This document shows, in pieces, positions 1 to 5,851 of a stretch of DNA of 6,760 nt (position 1 is its first letter; each line of letters starts with the position of its first letter). The translations under genes and the position numbers were made by a program. Source of the stretch: an uncultured Micrococcales bacterium (GTDB lineage: Bacteria; Actinomycetota; Actinomycetes; Actinomycetales; Microbacteriaceae); the NCBI GenBank assembly GCA_937919125.1, contig CALFOB010000065.1, positions 1 through 6,760 on the forward strand, given 5' to 3'. The notes beneath the pieces are model-generated. The model was not told the DNA's origin. It saw only the letters and a list, made by a program, of their open reading frames with translations, and made no database searches.

Positions 1-921
1 GGCATTGAGCCTAAATCCATTGAGAATGTGAACCATTCCTTTAACTCATCCTTCAAGATCACAGATAGCCAAGGCCAAGACCTAGCCCTAAGAATCAACC
101 TCGCATCTCATAAATTAGGTGATGAAGTCCTTGCAGAGATGCAGTGGCTAGAAGCCTTGAGCCAAGATGGTTCTGTCCAAGCTCCTGTTCCTCTTAGAAC
201 AACAAATGGAGAACTGTTTATCAGTACCCATTTTGAACCTCTAAATACAGAAACAACTGCAGTTCTCTTCAAATGGATTGAAGGAGAAGAAGTTGGTGAT
301 GAACCTACCAATGAGCAGCTCTTCGAACTTGGTGAAAACATGGCTCGCTTACAGATCTTCGCCAAAGACCTCAAACTCTCTGGCACAGCTTTCCTGCCAG
401 AGATAAACAGCACACTAATGAACAGTAATGACTTACTTACCCTAAGTAAGCCTGAACCGATTAGTGACAAGCTTTATGAAGACATCCTTAGAGGTCTAGC
501 ACTCTCGGATGCGGTCTACACAAGACTTAATAAAGAGCAGGAACTACTGCCTATCCACGCTGATCTTCATATGGGGAACGTAATTAAAACAAACAACAAG
601 TTAGCCGTTATCGATTTCGATGATGCAGGTATTGGTCTGCCCGTTCAAGATCTTGTAATTAGCAACTATTACATTCGTGAAGACAGAGAAAAAGAGAAGC
701 ACCTTAAAGCTGGTTACTCTTCTGTTTTGGATTTGCCTAAGGTTTCTGACGAAGACTATGAAGTTTTACTTCTAGGCAGACTCATAGTTTTGATAAATGC
801 TGTGTTGGATATGACCTCAGCAGAAATCATAGAGTTCTTGCCAACATTCCTAACTAGAGCACAAAAGAGATTTGAGCACTTTTATGCCACTGGTGAATTC
901 TCGCTTGCAACTATCGCTTAG
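1..921 (+). CDS. APH/SrkA-like phosphotransferase, 5'-truncated by the window
   Basis: Probable small-molecule or protein kinase of the aminoglycoside phosphotransferase fold (PF01636 type, which includes SrkA and choline/homoserine kinase II relatives). The substrate cannot be told. The reading frame is open to base 1. A GTG at 28 could start it, but the residues before that (IEPKSIEN) continue the usual N-terminal strand pattern leading to the ALRIN strand, so the true start is probably outside the window. Numbering from the GTG, the catalytic loop is at 177-184 (H177-A-D179-L-H-M-G-N184), with D179 the expected base and N184 a metal ligand. The metal-binding IDFDD follows at 195-199 (D196). 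A middle segment, FKWIEGEEVG followed by an LGENMARLQ helix, matches the family's hinge and helix. The stop is TAG at 919-921. It converges on the amylase gene with an 11-bp overlap. No terminator is visible between them. The fold is secure; specificity is unknown. Confidence 0.85.
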   Translation, partial: GIEPKSIENVNHSFNSSFKITDSQGQDLALRINLASHKLGDEVLAEMQWLEALSQDGSVQAPVPLRTTNGELFISTHFEPLNTETTAVLFKWIEGEEVGDEPTNEQLFELGENMARLQIFAKDLKLSGTAFLPEINSTLMNSNDLLTLSKPEPISDKLYEDILRGLALSDAVYTRLNKEQELLPIHADLHMGNVIKTNNKLAVIDFDDAGIGLPVQDLVISNYYIREDREKEKHLKAGYSSVLDLPKVSDEDYEVLLLGRLIVLINAVLDMTSAEIIEFLPTFLTRAQKRFEHFYATGEFSLATIA

Positions 922-2266
922 AAGAATAAACAGCGTAGCCGCGAGCTGAAACAGTTAACTTCAAACTCTTTGAGATCTCTGTTGGCTTGGTAGCTCCTAG
1001 TGCGTAATAGGTTCCAGCAGTTGTTGGAACAGTTACGATCTGCTTCGAGTCAGTTAGGTTGATTACCGTTAGCACTCTGTTAGTTCCTCTAGTTCTAACA
1101 AACGCCATGACTTCATGGTTGTCTGTCTCAAGGAAATCAATCTTTCCCCCGGTTGGCCCTGCCCATAGGGCAGGGTTATTTAGCTTGATTGAGTTCAGTG
1201 CTGTGTAGAGAGCAGTTCTGGACTTGCCACTGCTTTTATAGGAAGCCCAATCAATTGGATCTTTCTCAAAGAACTGAAGCTGCTTATCTAAACCAACCTC
1301 TTGCCCGTTGTATAGAAGGGGCATACCAGGCAGTGTGTAGGTCAATACCGCCATAGCATTCTCTGATTTACCGTAATCAGCCTGAACAGTTGAAGTCCAA
1401 GAGTTCTCATCGTGGTTAGTGATGAAGTTCAAAGGATAAGAACCCTTTGGGTAGGTGTATGACTGGGTTTGAATCAAGTTATAAAGAGCAGCAGATGAAC
1501 CTGTTCCTTGAGTAAGAGCTTTCAAGGCTGGCTTCAATGCCCAGTTGTAGTTAGCAGTGAAAGCATTCTCTAGAAGGTTGGTTGAAGAACCATCTTCAGC
1601 AAGCATGAACAGCTTCTTTGACTTTGCAAGTTCTGTAGTTGCTTCTTCCCAGAAGTCCGCTGGAACCATACCAGCAGCATCACATCTGAAACCGTCAATG
1701 TCGAAATACTTCACCCAATACTTCATGGCAGAAATCATTGCTTTACGCATGTCTTGGTTGTCGTAGTTCAGATCAGCAACATCATTCCAGTTGGTACCTG
1801 GTGGAATAACAATATTTCCATTTACTTGGGTATACCACTCTGGATTCTTTGTTATCCAAGCATTGTCCCAGGCAGTGTGGTTAGCCACCCAGTCAATAAT
1901 GATGTGCATGCCTTGGGCATGGGTTGCTTTGACCAGTGCTTTGAAATCAGCAGCTGTTCCAAATTCTGGATTCACAGCACGATAGTTAGAGATTGAATAA
2001 GGGGAACCCAGAGAACCAAGTTTTCTTATCTTTCCGATTGGCTGGAAAGGCATCAACCATAAAGTGTTAACACCCATCTTCTTGAGTCTCGGAAGATCTT
2101 TAGTAACAGATGTGAACTTGGAGTTAGCACTGTATTGTCTAACATTCACTTCATAGAGGTTTGTCGTCTTAGCCCAACTAGGCACACCATCGTTAGGAGC
2201 TGCATAAGCAACTCCCGCAGGAAGCAATAGTGCAGCAGCAATTGCAAAACCTAAAAGTCTTCTCAT
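911..2266 (-). CDS. Secreted GH13 alpha-amylase family glycoside hydrolase
   Basis: Retaining alpha-glucosidic hydrolase, likely acting on starch or maltodextrin outside the cell. Residues 1-22 are a Sec signal peptide (MRRLL, hydrophobic core, AYA then A23). There is no lipobox and no convincing Tat motif. The (beta/alpha)8 barrel follows, with all four GH13 regions: region I DWVANH (125-130), region II DGFRCD with nucleophile D196, region III MLAED with acid/base E224, and region IV FITNHDEN with transition-state D286. YNGQE (319-323) is another usual GH13 segment. The last ~90 residues fit the C-terminal beta-sandwich. At 451 aa it is a compact single-domain enzyme with no carbohydrate-binding module. 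C195, beside the nucleophile, is its only cysteine. The NVRQY...GSLGS...NPEFGT pattern recalls Bacteroidetes-type alpha-amylases, so lateral transfer is possible but untested. The ATG at 2266 is fixed by the signal peptide. No good SD precedes it. No transporter or regulator lies beside it. Confidence 0.93.
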   Translation of the reverse strand: MRRLLGFAIAAALLLPAGVAYAAPNDGVPSWAKTTNLYEVNVRQYSANSKFTSVTKDLPRLKKMGVNTLWLMPFQPIGKIRKLGSLGSPYSISNYRAVNPEFGTAADFKALVKATHAQGMHIIIDWVANHTAWDNAWITKNPEWYTQVNGNIVIPPGTNWNDVADLNYDNQDMRKAMISAMKYWVKYFDIDGFRCDAAGMVPADFWEEATTELAKSKKLFMLAEDGSSTNLLENAFTANYNWALKPALKALTQGTGSSAALYNLIQTQSYTYPKGSYPLNFITNHDENSWTSTVQADYGKSENAMAVLTYTLPGMPLLYNGQEVGLDKQLQFFEKDPIDWASYKSSGKSRTALYTALNSIKLNNPALWAGPTGGKIDFLETDNHEVMAFVRTRGTNRVLTVINLTDSKQIVTVPTTAGTYYALGATKPTEISKSLKLTVSARGYAVYSSKR

Positions 2267-2272
2267 GCCTTG

Positions 2273-2278
2273 AGTCTA
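2273..2278 (-). promoter_or_regulatory. Candidate -10 element for leaderless transcription of the amylase
   Basis: On the minus strand TAGACT fits the TANNNT actinobacterial -10 pattern. It ends exactly 6 nt before the amylase ATG, the spacing expected if transcription begins at the A of the start codon. The only purine-rich stretch, AAGG, lies one base from the ATG, too close to act as an SD. No convincing -35 is present, and the upstream DNA is the helicase terminator. This is inference from spacing only. Confidence 0.35.
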
Positions 2279-2294
2279 GGGTTACTTGTTAAAC

Positions 2295-2329
2295 AAAGAT
2301 GCCCCAGTCCTAAGGACTGAGGCATCTTT
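2295..2329 (-). terminator. Intrinsic terminator of the DEAD-box helicase gene
   Basis: Arms 2295-2310 and 2314-2329 form a 16-bp stem with a 3-nt loop (2311-2313). In minus-strand RNA all 16 positions pair, including one U-G wobble (2320 with 2304). In plus-strand RNA that position is an A-C mismatch, which supports minus-strand use. The stem ends in UUU and is followed by GUUU, a U-rich tail. It begins 12 nt past the helicase stop codon and sits just upstream of the amylase, so it insulates the two same-strand genes. Confidence 0.88.
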
Positions 2330-2340
2330 CTAATGTCTAT

Positions 2341-4539
2341 TTAGCGGTCACGAGCTGGACGGCCACCGGATTTACCAGCGAACTTTCCAGCAGGTCTTCC
2401 ACCTGAACGTGCACCATCTCTTGAGCCACCACGTGAACCACCGCGGTCTGAACGACCACCGAAGTCACGAGAACCGCCTCTTGATCCACCACGGTCTGAG
2501 CGGCCACGGCCACCATCGCGTGAAGAACCACCACGGCTGTCACCGAAGTCCAAAGAGCTGGCAGCTGGTGCCGGAGCAATAGGACCTGCGATTTCAGCAA
2601 GGATCGGGCTGTCTTGTCTAACATCCATGTAGATTGCATCGCGCTCTGCACGGCGAAGAAGATCTTCGACCTTGCGTCTGCGTGAACGAGGAACCAAAGT
2701 AATAACAGTTCCAGTCTTACCCGCACGACCGGTACGGCCTGAACGGTGAAGGTAGGTCTTGTATTCCTCTGGTGGATCAACCTGGATAACCATTGCAATG
2801 TCATCAACGTGGATACCACGAGCAGCAACGTCAGTTGCAACTAGAACACGTACTTCACCAGACATGAATCTCTGTAGGTTACGGTTTCTCTGGTTCTGGT
2901 TTAGATCTCCGTGCAAACGAGCAGCTGGAACACCAGCGCTGGTTAGAGATTCACTTAGACGCTCTGCTGTCATCTTGGTACGAGTAAAGATAATTGCCTT
3001 ACCCTCACCCTGAACTAGACGAAGCAAGATTGGGCTACGTGCATCTGTTTCAGCAAACATAACTCTGTGGATGATGTCTGAAGTCTCTTCAGTTTCGTTA
3101 GGAACTTCATATACATATGGGTTCGGTAGGAACTGCTTGACTAGAGCATCGATTTCACGGTCCAAAGTAGCTGAGAACAGCATCTTCTGAGAATCTCCGG
3201 TAGCTGCTGTGATTCTCTTCACTGGCTCAATGAAACCTAGATCACACATGTGGTCTGCTTCATCGATAACTAGTGTTTCAACATCACGAAGATCAACAAT
3301 CTTCTGAGCCATTAGATCTTCTAGACGACCAGGTGTGGCAACAAGAATGTCAACACCACGAGCCATAGCAATCTCTTGTCTACGCTGAGGCATACCACCG
3401 TAGATACATGTGGTGTAGAAACCTACTGAACGAGCTAGCTGAGAAAGAGTTCTATCAATCTGGTCAGCTAGTTCACGAGTAGGTGCTAGAACCAATGCAC
3501 GAGGACGGTTTGGCTTACGAGGCTGTGAACCACCAGCAACAAGCTTGGTGATTAGCGGAACAGAGAAAGCAATTGTCTTACCTGAACCAGTCTTACCTCT
3601 ACCCAATACATCTCTACCTGAGATAGCAGCAGGAATAGTTGCCTGCTGGATTGGGAAAGGAGAGATAGCACCCATCTGAACAAGAGTCTCTAGAAGACGT
3701 GGGTGTAGACCCATCTCTTCCCACTCTGCTGAGATAACTGCATCCGCCTGATCAACTGACTGAAGCTTCTCTAGAACTACATCTTCAAAGAAAGCCTTCT
3801 TGTTTGGAGACTTGTCTCTTGCTCCATCGAATGAACGCTGACGGTTGTCATCTCTTTCCATACGATCTGATCTACGAGGATCTCTTGAACCTCTGTCATC
3901 ACGTGCTGGACGAGAATCACTCCACTCACGACGAGGAGCACGGTCATCACGAGCAGGTCTCTCAGGAGTCCATTCACGACGAGGAGCTCTGTCATCACGC
4001 TGAGGTCTTTCTGGAGTCCACTCTCTGCGAGGTGCTCTATCATCACGAGCTGGTCTTGAATCAGACCATTCTCTTCTAGGAGCACGGTCATCACGAGCTG
4101 GTCTTGAATCAGACCACTCTCTACGAGGAGCTCTGTCATCACGTTGAGGTCGTTCAGGAGTCCACTCTCTACGAGGTGATCTTGAATCTGAACCTGCACG
4201 AGAAGCGTTTCCACCGGTACGAGCATTACGGCCAGCAAATGATTCTCTTGAACCACCTGGTGTCCACTCAGGGCGACGGTCATCGCTTCTAGCTGGACGA
4301 TCGTTACGTTGTTCACGGATTGGACGAGCATCTCTTGAAGGACGGTCGTTTCTAACTTCTCTTAGAGGACGAGCGTTATCTTCGCGATAATCTCTCTTGT
4401 CTCTACCTCCTGCAACCGGAGCTGCTGAGGTGTGACGTGGCTTACGAGAAGCCGGAGCAGCGCTAGCTGCACCTTTACGATGGGTAGTTTTAGCCGCGGT
4501 TGCTCTAGGCGCGCGCGAATTAGTGCCGTTTTTTGGCAT
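2341..4539 (-). CDS. DEAD-box ATP-dependent RNA helicase with repetitive disordered tails
   Basis: ATP-driven RNA unwinding or remodelling enzyme, cytoplasmic, of the family that assists ribosome assembly, mRNA decay and cold growth. The 732 residues form three parts. The first, 1 to about 245, is a basic, low-complexity tail containing six 16-residue repeats (121-216). The second is the helicase core, about 265-640. It has Q-motif FPIQQA (295-300), motif I GRGKTGSGKT (313-322), Ia PTREL (353-357), Ib TPGR (402-405), II DEAD (426-429), III SAT (456-458), motif IV IIFTRT (516-521), V ATDVAARG (568-575) and VI HRSGRTGRAG (598-607). The third is an RGG-type C-tail (about 663-732). Every catalytic motif is intact. 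The ATG at 4539 has an AAAGGA SD (4548-4553) 8 nt upstream. It has its own terminator and a long leader. Family assignment is secure; deaD/rhlE-type orthology cannot be decided, so no symbol is given. Confidence 0.95.
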   Translation of the reverse strand: MPKNGTNSRAPRATAAKTTHRKGAASAAPASRKPRHTSAAPVAGGRDKRDYREDNARPLREVRNDRPSRDARPIREQRNDRPARSDDRRPEWTPGGSRESFAGRNARTGGNASRAGSDSRSPRREWTPERPQRDDRAPRREWSDSRPARDDRAPRREWSDSRPARDDRAPRREWTPERPQRDDRAPRREWTPERPARDDRAPRREWSDSRPARDDRGSRDPRRSDRMERDDNRQRSFDGARDKSPNKKAFFEDVVLEKLQSVDQADAVISAEWEEMGLHPRLLETLVQMGAISPFPIQQATIPAAISGRDVLGRGKTGSGKTIAFSVPLITKLVAGGSQPRKPNRPRALVLAPTRELADQIDRTLSQLARSVGFYTTCIYGGMPQRRQEIAMARGVDILVATPGRLEDLMAQKIVDLRDVETLVIDEADHMCDLGFIEPVKRITAATGDSQKMLFSATLDREIDALVKQFLPNPYVYEVPNETEETSDIIHRVMFAETDARSPILLRLVQGEGKAIIFTRTKMTAERLSESLTSAGVPAARLHGDLNQNQRNRNLQRFMSGEVRVLVATDVAARGIHVDDIAMVIQVDPPEEYKTYLHRSGRTGRAGKTGTVITLVPRSRRRKVEDLLRRAERDAIYMDVRQDSPILAEIAGPIAPAPAASSLDFGDSRGGSSRDGGRGRSDRGGSRGGSRDFGGRSDRGGSRGGSRDGARSGGRPAGKFAGKSGGRPARDR
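2410..2505 (-). repeat. Two 48-bp direct repeats encoding the RGG tail of the helicase
   Basis: Residues 679-694 (GRSDRGGSRGGSRDFG) and 695-710 (GRSDRGGSRGGSRDGA) are consecutive copies of one 16-residue unit, so the DNA is two in-frame 48-bp units. Arginine-glycine clusters like these are a known nonspecific RNA-binding tail type in RNA helicases. The period equals that of the unrelated N-terminal repeats. Confidence 0.85.
3892..4179 (-). repeat. Six tandem 48-bp units encoding the helicase N-terminal repeat tail
   Basis: Codons for residues 121-216 form six in-frame 48-bp units. In coding order they are 4132-4179, 4084-4131, 4036-4083, 3988-4035, 3940-3987 and 3892-3939. The protein unit is APRREW followed by TPER or SDSR, then P(Q/A)RDDR. 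The TPE form occupies units 1, 4 and 5; the SDS form occupies units 2, 3 and 6. Units 2 and 3 are almost identical in DNA, pointing to recent duplication or slippage. Degenerate precursors (RNDRP, RRPEWTP) lie just upstream at residues 63-93. The strict 16-residue phase with one tryptophan per unit marks it as a protein repeat, not a DNA element. Confidence 0.9.
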
Positions 4540-4694
4540 GTTTATATTCCTTTATAGTGTGTGGCCCTCGCAGGAGTAGTGCTTAGGCGCATGGATAGTC
4601 GAACTGCGCTGACCCACACACGAGAGGAACATCTGCAACACGGCAGATTCTCACAAATAGGAAGACTGGCACATTTATCTTGTTCAGACCAAAG
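4540..4694 (-). promoter_or_regulatory. Long, inverted-repeat-rich 5' leader of the helicase gene
   Basis: Non-coding on present evidence. In minus-strand RNA, GUGUGUGG (4614-4621) can pair over 8 bp with CCACACAC (4557-4564), closing a domain that ends 3 nt before the AAAGGA SD (4548-4553). Inside it GCGCA (4605-4609) can pair with UGCGC (4587-4591). Further upstream AUCUGC (4643-4648) pairs with GCAGAU (4631-4636) around a 6-nt loop. Long leaders are known for E. coli deaD/csdA and cold-shock genes, so a cold- or self-regulated leader is plausible, but this is inferred. No known riboswitch was recognised. The rest of the gap, 4729-4790, holds only a short weak hairpin (4769-4782) after the glutaredoxin gene. 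Confidence 0.4.
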
Positions 4695-4700
4695 GTTCGA

Positions 4701-4728
4701 ACTATGTGCTGCAAACGACTACTATCAA
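4701..4728 (-). promoter_or_regulatory. Candidate housekeeping-sigma promoter for the helicase
   Basis: On the minus strand a -35-like TTGATA (4723-4728) is followed after 16 bp by a -10-like CATAGT (4701-4706). This would start transcription near 4694 and give a leader of about 155 nt. It is the best match I found in the 250-bp gap. It rests on consensus similarity alone, and readthrough from the glutaredoxin gene is an alternative. Confidence 0.35.
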
Positions 4729-4790
4729 GAGTTCTTGACTTAGTTAGCCTAACGGAAAGGTAACGTTTTGCCTAGAGGCAATATTTGTGG

Positions 4791-5042
4791 CTAAATCAGG
4801 CCTCTAAGGGTCAATTCAGCATGTAGATCAGCATCACTTGGCTCAACCAGGTGCTTGCCATCAGCAAATACGATCACTGGAATGTTGGTTCTGCCAGAGA
4901 TTTCTCTAGCTTCTTCAGTGAATTCTGCTGATTGTTCAACATCCTTCTTGGTGTATTCAACGTTAAGAGTCTGTAGAAGCTTCTCTGATCTTCTGCAGTC
5001 ACTACACCAATCTGCACCGTATACAACTACTTCTTCTGCCAT
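4791..5042 (-). CDS. Glutaredoxin/mycoredoxin-like thiol oxidoreductase
   Basis: Small cytoplasmic thioredoxin-fold protein of 83 aa, expected to reduce disulfides or mixed disulfides with low-molecular-weight thiols. In Actinobacteria the usual partner is mycothiol; that role is inferred here. It shows the beta-strand EEVVVYG, then the active site ADWCSDCRR with C13 and C16, then a helix. The cis-proline is in TNIPVIVF (P55), followed by FADGKHLVEPS, the stretch that shapes the thiol-cofactor groove. Length is typical for a single-domain glutaredoxin. The CSDC centre differs from the classical CPYC and the CGYC-like centre of mycoredoxin-1, so the substrate may differ. The ATG at 5042 has an AGGAG SD (5049-5053) 6 nt upstream. 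That SD overlaps the TAG stop of the HAD gene (5052-5054), so the two genes are co-transcribed and probably translationally linked. Confidence 0.88.
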   Translation of the reverse strand: MAEEVVVYGADWCSDCRRSEKLLQTLNVEYTKKDVEQSAEFTEEAREISGRTNIPVIVFADGKHLVEPSDADLHAELTLRGLI

Positions 5043-5051
5043 GACTATCTC

Positions 5052-5723
5052 CTACCGCAATCTAATTGAATCTGGAATAAATAACTCTTCACCATTAAAG
5101 GTAATACCAGTTAGGTCCTTAATCACTATGTCTGCATCAGATTTCACAGCCTTCTTGCCAACACCTATTACTAGACCAACACCAGCTTCAATAGCTGAGA
5201 TAACCCCTGCATCAGCATCCTCAAACACCACACAATCCTGAGTATCAAACCCTAGGTTCTTAGCTCCAAGGAGATAAGGGTCAGGGAAAGGCTTACCTCT
5301 TTGAACATCATCTCCAGTGACTAGTTCTTTAGGGATAACTATTCCGGCCGCTTCTAGTCTTGCTCTTCCCAGGTTTGGATTAGCTGAAGTGCAGACAGTC
5401 CAAATACCTGCTTTCAAAGAAGCAGTAAGTTCTTGGGCTCCTGCCATGGCAATAGTTAGATGAGCAGTTTCTTGTTCTAACTCATTGATTCGATCATTAG
5501 CTTTAGCAAATAGTTCAGCACTAACTAGCTCACGAACCATATCTTCTGCTCTTCGACCAGCGTTATTAGCTTTGTCTAGGTCATAGCCAGGTGAATACTC
5601 TTTAGCCCAAACATCCCAGGCAGCTTTAGCTGCCTGGTGGGAATCAACTAAAACACCATCGTTATCGAACAATAGGGCTGAGCAAGAGTACTTCATGGGT
5701 TCAAGGCTACCTGTTGCCGGCAT
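5052..5723 (-). CDS. HAD-superfamily sugar-phosphatase-like hydrolase
   Basis: Haloacid dehalogenase-type phosphatase or phosphomutase, cytoplasmic, likely acting on a small phosphorylated metabolite such as a sugar or polyol phosphate. Motif I is FDNDGVLVDS, with nucleophile D20 and acid D22. A helical cap fills roughly 28-95. Motif II is in VCTSAN (T112), motif III is K144 in RGKPFPDPYLLGA, and motif IV is FEDADAGV (E168, D169). The KP-PDP-LLGA pattern and cap position fit subfamily IA members related to YfbT and beta-phosphoglucomutase. The substrate is not decidable. The start is uncertain. ATG 5723 gives 223 aa but has no clear SD. ATG 5696 gives MKYSCSALLFDNDG, placing motif I at the usual distance from the N-terminus, with a TAGCCT 7 nt upstream that could be a leaderless -10. 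It is first in an operon with the glutaredoxin, 9 nt between coding regions. Confidence 0.88.
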   Translation of the reverse strand: MPATGSLEPMKYSCSALLFDNDGVLVDSHQAAKAAWDVWAKEYSPGYDLDKANNAGRRAEDMVRELVSAELFAKANDRINELEQETAHLTIAMAGAQELTASLKAGIWTVCTSANPNLGRARLEAAGIVIPKELVTGDDVQRGKPFPDPYLLGAKNLGFDTQDCVVFEDADAGVISAIEAGVGLVIGVGKKAVKSDADIVIKDLTGITFNGEELFIPDSIRLR

Positions 5724-5759
5724 CCATTATTTGTTACCCAGATGTTATTGCTCACATTT

Positions 5760-5770
5760 CATCACTGATG
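5760..5770. promoter_or_regulatory. Short dyad in the divergent intergenic region, candidate operator
   Basis: CATCA-C-TGATG is an 11-bp inverted repeat with a single central base. It lies between the divergent HAD/glutaredoxin operon and the membrane-protein gene. A GATGTT motif recurs 26 bp apart (5741 and 5767). The position suits a regulator-binding site, but the arms are short and chance is a real possibility. The rest of 5724-5803 is AT-rich, with no promoter I can name confidently. Confidence 0.2.
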
Positions 5771-5803
5771 TTTTATTTCCTACTTTTACTAGGATTAAGG
5801 CAC

Positions 5804-5851
5804 GTGGGGGTCACGGGGAACCTCACAGGAATAACTCTGAGAGGAAGTTAT
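5804..5851 (+). promoter_or_regulatory. Leader with competing hairpins around the SD of the membrane-protein gene
   Basis: Three pairings compete. P1 joins GTGGGGGT (5804-5811) to AACCTCAC (5819-5826), with one G-U and one mismatch. P2 joins CCTCACAG (5821-5828) to CTGAGAGG (5837-5844), with one A-A mismatch, and buries the SD GAGAGGA. P3 joins ATAACT (5831-5836) to AGTTAT (5846-5851), covering the start codon while leaving the SD in the loop. P1 and P2 share 5821-5826, so they cannot form together. P1 would free the SD and P2 would hide it. The pairing is seen directly; a regulatory role is inference. Confidence 0.4.

Noticed and set aside
108..470. 120-aa minus-strand ORF
   Set aside because: Antisense to the phosphotransferase, with no recognisable features.
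2337..2840. 167-aa minus-strand ORF with valine/glutamine-rich sequence
   Set aside because: It is a shifted-frame shadow of the repetitive helicase C-tail; the DEAD-box motifs fix the other frame.
3892..4179. CRISPR-like regular repeats
   Set aside because: The 48-bp units are contiguous with no spacers and encode an in-frame protein repeat.
3777..4331. 184-aa minus-strand ORF and plus-strand ORFs at 3804-4079 and 4104-4292
   Set aside because: These are open only because 48-bp repeats stay in register in every frame; they have low-complexity products and overlap the secure helicase frame.
4694..4702. GGTTCGAAC, reminiscent of a tRNA T-arm or a LexA box
   Set aside because: The flanks do not form the 5-bp T stem or an acceptor stem, and the actinobacterial SOS box needs TCGAAC-N4-GTTCGA, which is absent.
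4561..4743. 60-aa plus-strand ORF in the helicase leader
   Set aside because: GTG start with no SD, no domain features, and it lies antisense to the leader; probably chance.
4769..4782. Short hairpin TTGCC-TAGA-GGCAA as a glutaredoxin terminator
   Set aside because: Only 5 bp, and on the minus strand it is followed by AAAACG, not a U-tract.
4855..5241. 128-aa plus-strand ORF
   Set aside because: Antisense to the glutaredoxin and HAD genes, which have complete catalytic motifs and a clear operon junction.
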